DNA from: Candidatus Omnitrophota bacterium
GTDB lineage: Bacteria; Omnitrophota; Gorgyraeia; Zapsychrales; Zapsychraceae
NCBI GenBank assembly: GCA_016217585.1
Contig: JACRHQ010000080.1
Location: forward strand, 1-7,979
DNA length: 7,979 bases
Direction of reading: 5' to 3'
The position numbers and the translations under genes are program-made. Below the pieces are notes generated by a model. It saw nothing but the letters and a program-made list of their open reading frames with translations, made no database searches and was not told where the DNA came from. This document shows positions 1 to 5,309 of this stretch, piece after piece (within the stretch, counting starts at the first letter, position 1; the number at the start of each line of letters is the position of its first letter).

Positions 1-507
1 GTAAACCGTCGCAGGGATCGCCACAATCGCGTTAAAGCCGTACTGCCGCCGGTACGCCTGGCAAAGTTTGATGCCCGCGATTTTTGCGACCGCGTACGCC
101 TCGCTGGTCTTCTCCAGCGCGCCCGTCAACAGATACTCTTCCTTCATGGGCTGCGGACATTCTTTGGGATAAACGCAAGAGCTGGCCAGAAACAGTAATT
201 TTTTGATTCCAAATTTCCAGGCCGCGTAAACAATGTTATTCTGGCTTTCCAGATTATGATAAATGAACTCCGCCACCTGGTTCTGGTTGGCCTCGATCCC
301 GCCTGAACGGGTCGATGCCAGGAAAACATACTCTGGCTGGTGTTCGGCAAAGAAATCATACACCGCCGACTGGACTGTCGTATTCAAAGCGACCGCCGAG
401 GATGAAAAAACACGGGAAAAACGATTGACTGTGAGATGATCCACCAACGACTTTTCAAGGATATCATTGTGCCCGACGACTAAAATTCGCGAATTTTTAT
501 TCATCAT
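1..507 (-). CDS. fcl: GDP-L-fucose synthase-like SDR, 5' part only
   Basis: Fcl (WcaG) is a GDP-4-keto-6-deoxymannose epimerase/reductase. The frame is open to the window edge; 169 residues are visible of an expected 310-320. The match to Fcl is strong from about residue 60: SGGIEANQNQVAEFIYHNL (68-86), KKLLFLASSCVYPKE (102-116), with the catalytic-site Ser109 and Cys111, PMKEEYLLTG (120-129), and EAYAVAKIAGIKLCQAYRRQYG (positions 136-157), with Tyr138 and Lys142 of the YxxxK motif. By contrast the N-terminal nucleotide-binding segment, GHRGMVGSA in E. coli, reads GHNDILEKS (12-20), so the second and third glycines and the Arg are lost; the usual AAKVGGI is STRSGGI. It may therefore bind nucleotide differently, or be a paralogue with another substrate. 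Start: ATG at 505-507 (a second ATG follows directly); no good ribosome site is visible, because the palindrome lies just upstream. The frame is otherwise intact. Confidence 0.78.
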   Translation of the reverse strand, partial: MMNKNSRILVVGHNDILEKSLVDHLTVNRFSRVFSSSAVALNTTVQSAVYDFFAEHQPEYVFLASTRSGGIEANQNQVAEFIYHNLESQNNIVYAAWKFGIKKLLFLASSCVYPKECPQPMKEEYLLTGALEKTSEAYAVAKIAGIKLCQAYRRQYGFNAIVAIPATVY

Positions 508-516
508 ATAAATCAC

Positions 517-544
517 GTAGGGGCGAGGCATGCCTCGCCCCTAC
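517..544. repeat. Perfect 28-base palindrome (REP-like hairpin)
   Basis: The arm gtaggggcgaggca is followed immediately by its exact reverse complement, centred on GCATGC at 530/531. It begins 1 base from the stop codon of the beta gene and ends 9 bases before the ATG of the next gene, so it fills almost the whole 38-base gap. In RNA it would fold into a stem of about 12 GC-rich pairs. No clear U-run follows in the direction of the operon, so a standard intrinsic terminator is doubtful. Perfect GC-rich palindromes of this form resemble dispersed REP-type elements of bacterial genomes; whether this genome holds other copies cannot be seen here. It could protect the upstream mRNA end or reduce expression of the gene beyond it. 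Confidence 0.75.
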
Positions 545-545
545 A

Positions 546-1097
546 TTATTTCTTATTATAAAAATTCCCGTGCTCGATCAAAAGTGTTGTTCTGGCATCC
601 GGCCGCTGTAACGCGCGCTGGTACGCCGGGAATATCTCTGCGGGCTCATTGAGCTCGATGACCTCAATCCAGCTGAATAATTTCCGGAAGGCCTCGGCGA
701 AATTGCCGATATGCTGGTGCCCGGGATGGACCGGCGCGTCGGGCCCGGTCGCCACCCGGATCAGGACCCGAGGGTTAACCGCCTGACAACTGATGGCGGG
801 CATTTTATCCAGCATATTGGACATGTCGCCGGTCGCCAGCAACAAAAAATTCTGGCGCGGATAAACGGAAACCGGGACATACCCCGCCAGGGCCAACCCC
901 AGGGTAAACTGCATCTGGAAACTTTCGTTGATGGGCATCTCCAGGGTCTTGTCCGCGGGGACGTCCTTTAAGCTCGAATACATGAACGTCCCGGGCCCGG
1001 CGACCGTCTGGCCGACAAACAAGGTCTTGGGCTGCTGCGCGACCCATTCCATCGTGCGTTTTAGTTCGTCGAAATATTTTAGAATTTTATTTTCCAT
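546..1097 (-). CDS. TPP-dependent enzyme, E1-beta-like subunit (PYR domain only)
   Basis: Matches the N-terminal transketolase-type pyrimidine-binding domain of E1-beta subunits. LEMPINESFQMQFTLGLALA (52-71) holds Glu58, the residue expected to contact N1' of the aminopyrimidine ring. YPRQNFLL (79-86) and PVHPGHQHIGNFAEAF (122-137) follow, the latter matching the E1-beta histidine segment. The final DARTTLLIEHGNFY (167-180) corresponds to the E1-beta strand just before the linker to the C-terminal domain. The protein then ends at residue 183, whereas E1-beta is normally about 325 residues, so the transketolase C-terminal domain is absent at a clean domain border. ATG at 1097 lies inside the end of the alpha gene (19-base overlap) with only a weak GGGA-type ribosome site, implying translational coupling and equal subunit amounts. 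Together the pair can supply a complete TPP site (alpha PP plus beta PYR). Reaction unknown; two-gene PYR/PP enzymes such as sulfopyruvate decarboxylase show that this domain set can be active. Confidence 0.8.
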   Translation of the reverse strand: MENKILKYFDELKRTMEWVAQQPKTLFVGQTVAGPGTFMYSSLKDVPADKTLEMPINESFQMQFTLGLALAGYVPVSVYPRQNFLLLATGDMSNMLDKMPAISCQAVNPRVLIRVATGPDAPVHPGHQHIGNFAEAFRKLFSWIEVIELNEPAEIFPAYQRALQRPDARTTLLIEHGNFYNKK

Positions 1098-1702
1098 CCC
1101 AATCCCGAATGCGGATACGTGTTGGTGTACTTGAAATAGATGATCTTCTTTGCGTATTTGGTTCCCTTAAACCACGGTTCCGGGGCGCCCCAGACCGCGC
1201 GCGTGTCGGTCATGACGCTCAAGCCGTTGTCGCAGACGACAAACGTGACAGGCAGGTCAAAATTAAACGCGTATTTGACCGCCTCATGGAATATCCCCGT
1301 CTCGGCGGACATGTCGCCACAAAAAATAAACGCCCGGCCCTTTTTCCCCTGGCGTTTAAGCGCCCAGGCGGTACCGGCCGCCGTCCCCATCAGACTCCCC
1401 ACGATCCCCGAGCAGAAAATTTTATGTTCCGGGAAGCACAGGGAGATGCTTTTCCCGTCGATGATGGCCTGTTTCACCTCTTCCCGCGGCACGCCTTTCA
1501 AGAGCGCCAGCTCATGGGAGTCCCAGTGCCCGAAGACGTAATCCTCGGGGCCGATCGCCTGCTCCTGGAATATCCTGATCAGATGTTCTTCCCTGCCGGA
1601 ACGAAGGTGCACGGGGGCGCGGATGACGCCGGTGGCGAAGATTTCGGCGATCTCCTTCTCGAAATTGGCCAGATCTTCCTTGCTTAACGTAACGGGTCCC
1701 AT
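1079..1702 (-). CDS. TPP-dependent enzyme, E1-alpha-like subunit (PP domain only, shortened)
   Basis: Related to the alpha subunit of pyruvate/acetoin/branched-chain 2-oxoacid dehydrogenase E1, which binds the diphosphate end of thiamine diphosphate. The N-terminal region has the E1-alpha-like IRAPVHLRSGREEHL (27-41), then a GVPREEV segment (70-76), a Gly-rich GSLMGTAAGTAWAL (102-115) and the TPP/Mg motif beginning GDMSAETG (129-136) and ending CDNG (157-160), with the usual spacing of about 28 residues. Asp130 and Asn159 should bind the metal; the common GDG is GDM here. E1-alpha chains are normally about 320-370 residues; this one has 207 and stops about 48 residues after the TPP motif, ending in YPHSGLGWKIKF. 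The start is 3 bases after the UXS stop and the end overlaps the beta gene by 19 bases. Metabolic E1 seems unlikely: no E2/E3 genes are present and all neighbours are sugar-nucleotide enzymes. The actual substrate is unknown. Confidence 0.8.
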   Translation of the reverse strand: MGPVTLSKEDLANFEKEIAEIFATGVIRAPVHLRSGREEHLIRIFQEQAIGPEDYVFGHWDSHELALLKGVPREEVKQAIIDGKSISLCFPEHKIFCSGIVGSLMGTAAGTAWALKRQGKKGRAFIFCGDMSAETGIFHEAVKYAFNFDLPVTFVVCDNGLSVMTDTRAVWGAPEPWFKGTKYAKKIIYFKYTNTYPHSGLGWKIKF

Positions 1703-1705
1703 ACC

Positions 1706-2656
1706 TTAAATCTTCCCCTGCCCTGCGAACCATTCAATGGTCGTCTTAAGGCCGTCCTTAAGTTTGACCCGCGGGACCCAACCCAGATACTTTCTTGCCA
1801 GCGTGATATCGGGCCTGCGCTGTTTCGGATCGTCCGTCGGGAGCGGCTTGAATACGATCTTGCTCTTTGTATCGGACAGGCTGATCACCAGCCTGGCGAA
1901 TTCCAGGATGGTGAATTCATCCGGGTTGCCGATGTTGACGGGTGTCGTGACGCCGGATTGCAGCAGCCGGAAAATCCCTTCAACCAGGTCCGAATAGTAA
2001 CAGAACGAACGCGTCTGCGTCCCGCGGCCGTAGACCGTCAAGGGTTTGTTGTGCATGGCCTGATGGATAAAATTCGGCACCACGCGTCCGTCGTTGATGC
2101 GCATCCGGGGGCCGTACGTATTGAAGATACGGACGATCCGCGTATCCACGCGATGGTACCGGTGGTAAGCCATGGTGATCGCCTCGGCAAAACGTTTGGC
2201 TTCGTCGTACACACCGCGCGGGCCGATGGGGTTCACGTGCCCCCAATACGTTTCTTTCTGGGGGTGGACTTGCGGGTCGCCGTAAACTTCAGAAGTGGAA
2301 GCCAGAAGATACCGGGCTTTTTTCAACTTCGCGATCCCCAAAGTAATATGGCTGCCCAGGGCCCCCACCTTCAACGTCGGGATAGGGTAGTTCAGATAAT
2401 CGACCGGGCTTGCCGGTGAAGCAAAATGCAGGACATAATCGACCGGGCCGGTTAAACGGAGTTCTTTGGAAATATCGTGCCGGATCAACCGGAAACCGGG
2501 ACCTTTGAGAAGATGCCGGATATTGTTGATATTCCCCGTGATCAGGTTATCGACGCAGAAGACCTTCATCCCTTCGCCGACAAACCGGTCGCACAGATGG
2601 CTTCCCAGGAACCCGGCCCCGCCGGTGATGACAACCGTCTTTTTTCTCTTGCCCAT
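1706..2656 (-). CDS. uxs: UDP-glucuronate decarboxylase (UDP-xylose synthase), extended SDR
   Basis: Converts UDP-glucuronate through a 4-keto intermediate to UDP-xylose with bound NAD+. The 316 residues are the standard length of a soluble bacterial UXS. Visible: NAD-binding [10 protein letters not shown] (11-20) with Asp36; [15 protein letters not shown] (77-91); [20 protein letters not shown] (120-139), whose Ser122-Glu123 pair is the decarboxylase signature also present in ArnA; the catalytic YDEAK (Tyr150, Lys154); [10 protein letters not shown] (176-185); DGRVVPNFI (189-197); [16 protein letters not shown] (209-224); and QRRPDI (279-284), equivalent to the ArnA region with the essential Arg. 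The LASPASP-type motif and HPQxExYWG separate UXS from dTDP-glucose dehydratase and UDP-glucose epimerase. GGGGG six bases before the ATG is a good ribosome site; the gap after the WbpA-type gene is 12 bases. Substrate comes from ugd in the same operon. Release of UDP-4-keto-pentose, as in ArnA, cannot be excluded. Confidence 0.92.
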   Translation of the reverse strand: MGKRKKTVVITGGAGFLGSHLCDRFVGEGMKVFCVDNLITGNINNIRHLLKGPGFRLIRHDISKELRLTGPVDYVLHFASPASPVDYLNYPIPTLKVGALGSHITLGIAKLKKARYLLASTSEVYGDPQVHPQKETYWGHVNPIGPRGVYDEAKRFAEAITMAYHRYHRVDTRIVRIFNTYGPRMRINDGRVVPNFIHQAMHNKPLTVYGRGTQTRSFCYYSDLVEGIFRLLQSGVTTPVNIGNPDEFTILEFARLVISLSDTKSKIVFKPLPTDDPKQRRPDITLARKYLGWVPRVKLKDGLKTTIEWFAGQGKI

Positions 2657-2668
2657 GATTATCCCCCG

Positions 2669-3967
2669 TCAAATTTTCACGATTTTCTTGTTCCGGACCC
2701 CGGCGTAAATGTTGCGCGTGTCGTAAACCAGCCGCGCGTGCTGCGCGATCAGCGCGTAGTCGACGCCGGTGTGGTCGGTGGCGATGACCACACAATCATA
2801 TTTCGCCAGGTCCTCTTCGGTCAATTTGACCGAATTCAATTGAACGGCCCCGACATCGAGATACGGGATGTACGGGTCATGATAATCGACACCGCATTTC
2901 TCCTGCTGCAGGATTTCAATTAATTTCAAAGACGGCGATTTGCGCAGGTCCTTGACGTCCTTTTTGTACGTGACGCCAACGACCAGCATCCGGACGTTCT
3001 TGAGGTTCGTCTTTTTCTTCAAAAGCGCCTTGAGGCAATCGACCACGTAACGCGGCATGTCGGAATTGATGTCCGCCGACAATTTGATGAACTTCGAGCT
3101 GAAGCCGTGGTGTTTGGCTTTCCAATAGAGGTAGAGCGGATCGTCGGGGATGCAGTGCCCGCCCCCCCCGAGCCCCGGATAAAACGGCATAAAGCCGAAG
3201 GGTTTGGTCCCGGCGGCGTCGATGACTTCCCAGACGTCGATGCCCATCTTGTGGCACATCATGGCCACCTCATTGACCCAGCCGATGTTGATGATCCGGA
3301 AGGTGTTTTCCAGCAGTTTGGTCATCTCCGCGGCCCTGGCGGAAGAAACCATGTGCACGCGCTGGATAATCTGCCCGTAGAGCAGTTTGGTCAGTTCCCC
3401 GTCCACCGGCGTCAGCCCCCCCACGACCTTGGGGATCGACGTCACGTCGTATTTCTTGTTGCCCGGGTCGATGCGCTCCGGCGAGAACGACAGGAAAAAA
3501 TCCTTGCCCGCCTTCAGGCCGCTTTTCTCCAGCGCTGGCTTGATGAGCTCTTCCGTCGTCCCCGGATAGGTGGTGCTCTCCAGGACGACCAGCGTATCGC
3601 GCTTGAGGAATTTACCGATCGTCTTCACGGCGCTGACAATATACGTGATATCCGGCGTGTATTTGCGCTTGAGCGGGGTGGGGACACAGATGATGACGGC
3701 ATCGACGGTGCGCAGGACATCGAATTTCGTGTCCGCGGCCAGCCGCCCGCTGTCGACGACCTCGGCGAGGTCATGGCCCGCGACGTCCAGGATGTAGCTT
3801 GTCCTTTTCCTGATTTTCTCAACGCGGTCGGCGTCCGTGTCCAGGCCGAAGACCTGGAACCCCTTTTGGGCAAAATTGACGGCCAAAGGGAGCCCGACGT
3901 ACCCCAGACCGATCACGGCGATTTTGGCCTGTTTGTTGATAATCCTGTTTTTTAACGCCTCCGACAT
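2669..3967 (-). CDS. wbpA: UDP-N-acetyl-D-glucosamine 6-dehydrogenase (WbpA family)
   Basis: Oxidises C6 of UDP-GlcNAc (or a related UDP-HexNAc) to the uronic acid, a precursor of O-antigen or capsule sugars. Numbered from the ATG (432 residues): Rossmann GLGYVGLPLA (20-29); CVPTPL (94-99); ESTTYPGTTEE (130-140); SPERIDPGN (162-170); EMTKLLENTFR (214-224), with conserved Lys217 and Asn221; FYPGLGGGGHCIPDDPLYLYWKA (positions 262-284), with nucleophile Cys272; and GVTYKKDVKDLRKSPS in the C-terminal domain. ESTTYPGTTEE, SPERxDPGN and GGHCIPxDP match WbpA and not Ugd, so this is not a second UDP-glucose dehydrogenase. Exact substrate stereochemistry is inferred. An in-frame TTG at 3971-3973 overlaps the ugd stop and could add two residues. 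I prefer the ATG at 3967 because AAAGGG precedes it by 6 bases, but GGGAG sits equally well before the TTG. The gene carries an 8-G and a 7-G run. Confidence 0.9.
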   Translation of the reverse strand: MSEALKNRIINKQAKIAVIGLGYVGLPLAVNFAQKGFQVFGLDTDADRVEKIRKRTSYILDVAGHDLAEVVDSGRLAADTKFDVLRTVDAVIICVPTPLKRKYTPDITYIVSAVKTIGKFLKRDTLVVLESTTYPGTTEELIKPALEKSGLKAGKDFFLSFSPERIDPGNKKYDVTSIPKVVGGLTPVDGELTKLLYGQIIQRVHMVSSARAAEMTKLLENTFRIINIGWVNEVAMMCHKMGIDVWEVIDAAGTKPFGFMPFYPGLGGGGHCIPDDPLYLYWKAKHHGFSSKFIKLSADINSDMPRYVVDCLKALLKKKTNLKNVRMLVVGVTYKKDVKDLRKSPSLKLIEILQQEKCGVDYHDPYIPYLDVGAVQLNSVKLTEEDLAKYDCVVIATDHTGVDYALIAQHARLVYDTRNIYAGVRNKKIVKI

Positions 3968-3969
3968 GC

Positions 3970-5307
3970 TCAACCCTTTCTCCCTTGAAGCATCCCGCGG
4001 CCGATGCCGTAATATTCAAAACCCAGGGCATGGAGGTCCCGGTCATGGTACAGGTTCCGGCCGTCAAAAAGGATGGCATGGTTCATAAGTCTCTTGATTT
4101 TCCCGAAATCCAGCTTCCTGAATTCGTCCCACTCCGTCAACAGAAGCAGACAATCACAGCCCTTGGCCAAGGTGTAAGGGTCCTTGCAGCAGATCGCGTT
4201 TTTTAGAATTCTGCGGGCGTTGGGCATCGCCTGCGGGTCGTAGACCTTCACCCGGGCCCCTTCCTGCTGCAACGCCTGGATGATCTCCAGGGAAGGGGCG
4301 TTGCGCATATCGTCGGTGTCGGGCTTGAAGGCCAGCCCGAGGACGCCGATCGTCTTGTTTTTCACGATCCACAGTTTGTCCTCAATGAGCCTCACAAAAA
4401 AGGCCCTTTGCTCTTCATTGACCTGGCGGACTTCCTTGAGGAGGTTGAAATGATACCCGCTTTTTTCGCTCAAGCGGATGAAGGCGTCGACGTCTTTGGG
4501 GAAACAGCTGCCGCCGTAGCCTATGCCGGCGTCGAGGAATTTACGGCCGATACGTTTATCAAACCCCATGCCCTCGGCGACCTTCAGGACGTCCGCCCCC
4601 AGGCGCTCGCAGACCCGGGAGACCGCGTTGATGAAGGATATCTTCGTCGCCAAAAACGAATTGGACGCGTGTTTGATCAGCTCCGCCGAGTTGATGTCGG
4701 TGACGACCATGCGGGGTTTTAAAGGCGCGTACATCTCGCGCAGGATCCGCTCGGCCTTGGCCGATTCCACCCCGATGACGACACGGTCCGGGTTCATAAA
4801 ATCTTCGACGGCGCAGCCCTCGCGTAAAAATTCCGGGTTGGAGGCCACGTCGAAATCCAGGGTCACATTGTTGCCCTTGCGAAATCTTTGGGGCAGGTTC
4901 ATGCGGACGGTGCGCTTGATGCGCTGGCCCGTGTCCGCGGGGACGGTCGATTTCTCGATGATCAGCTTGTAGGAATCCATCGCGCGGGCGATGTCGCGGG
5001 CCACGTTCTCCACGTACGTCAGGTCCGCCTCTCCGTCTTTCTTCGAAGGCGTCCCGACGGCGATAAAGATGGCCGTCGATTTGCGCGTGGCCTCGGCGAT
5101 GGAGGCGGTGAACGAAAGGCGTCTGTTCTTTAAATATTTCTTGAGCAGGTCTTCCAGGCCGGGCTCGTAGATGGGGACCCTGCCCTGCTTGAGGCTTTTT
5201 ACTTTTTCCCGGTTGCTGTCCACGCACATGACCCGGTGGCCGATGTGCGCCAGGCACACGCCCGTCACCAGCCCCACATACCCCGACCCGATAACGGCGA
5301 TATTCAT
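3970..5307 (-). CDS. ugd: UDP-glucose 6-dehydrogenase
   Basis: Oxidises UDP-glucose to UDP-glucuronate with two NAD+ in the cytoplasm. The 445 residues match the usual family length. Visible motifs: N-terminal Rossmann GSGYVGLVTG (7-16) with Asp30 at the end of beta-2; EPGLEDLL (48-55); VGTPS (84-88); EKSTVP (118-123); NPEFLREG (157-164), with both catalytic-site Glu; ELIKHASNSFLA (209-220), with the conserved Lys212 and Asn216; and GIGYGGSCFPKD (261-272), with nucleophile Cys268 and Asp272. The C-terminal domain has GLAFKPDTDDMRNAPS (324-339). YEPGLEDL and GYGGSCFPKD identify the UDP-glucose branch and not the UDP-HexNAc branch. GGAGG (5317-5321) lies 9 bases before the ATG, inside the last codons of lptD. 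The start is only 2 bases after the lptD stop. The product feeds the UDP-glucuronate decarboxylase two genes downstream. Confidence 0.95.
   Translation of the reverse strand: MNIAVIGSGYVGLVTGVCLAHIGHRVMCVDSNREKVKSLKQGRVPIYEPGLEDLLKKYLKNRRLSFTASIAEATRKSTAIFIAVGTPSKKDGEADLTYVENVARDIARAMDSYKLIIEKSTVPADTGQRIKRTVRMNLPQRFRKGNNVTLDFDVASNPEFLREGCAVEDFMNPDRVVIGVESAKAERILREMYAPLKPRMVVTDINSAELIKHASNSFLATKISFINAVSRVCERLGADVLKVAEGMGFDKRIGRKFLDAGIGYGGSCFPKDVDAFIRLSEKSGYHFNLLKEVRQVNEEQRAFFVRLIEDKLWIVKNKTIGVLGLAFKPDTDDMRNAPSLEIIQALQQEGARVKVYDPQAMPNARRILKNAICCKDPYTLAKGCDCLLLLTEWDEFRKLDFGKIKRLMNHAILFDGRNLYHDRDLHALGFEYYGIGRGMLQGRKG
3974..3979 (-). promoter_or_regulatory. Ribosome binding site for the WbpA-type gene
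   Basis: AAAGGG on the minus strand, six bases before the ATG at 3967 and located in the last codons of ugd. A GGGAG just upstream would serve the alternative TTG at 3973, so the start choice differs by only two codons. Confidence 0.45.
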
Positions 5308-5309
5308 CT

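Noticed and set aside
144..359. Minus-strand 71-codon open frame within the Fcl-like gene
   Set aside because: The overlapping frame from 507 to 1 gives a clear Fcl-like protein with SSCVYP and YxxxK; the 71-codon frame is a shadow.
517..544. Palindrome as a standard intrinsic terminator
   Set aside because: The stem is strong, but no run of U follows in the minus-strand direction, and a gene in the same direction starts 9 bases later.
1109..1687. Plus-strand open frame of 192 codons opposite the alpha subunit gene
   Set aside because: Antisense shadow of a gene with recognisable TPP motifs; no family resemblance of its own.
546..1702. The two TPP genes as a broken, frameshifted E1 gene
   Set aside because: Alpha and beta are different domains that normally come from separate genes; each has its own start, both are intact, and beta ends at a domain border, so truncation by mutation is less likely than a compact family.
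3107..3955. Long plus-strand open frame of 282 codons opposite the WbpA-type gene
   Set aside because: It lies fully antisense to a gene with clear catalytic motifs, is rich in Arg, Asp, Gly and Pro as expected of a high-GC shadow frame, and shows no recognisable domain.
2669..5307. Recent tandem duplication of a UDP-glucose dehydrogenase
   Set aside because: The two proteins differ across all signature motifs and match distinct family branches, so they were not produced by a recent duplication.
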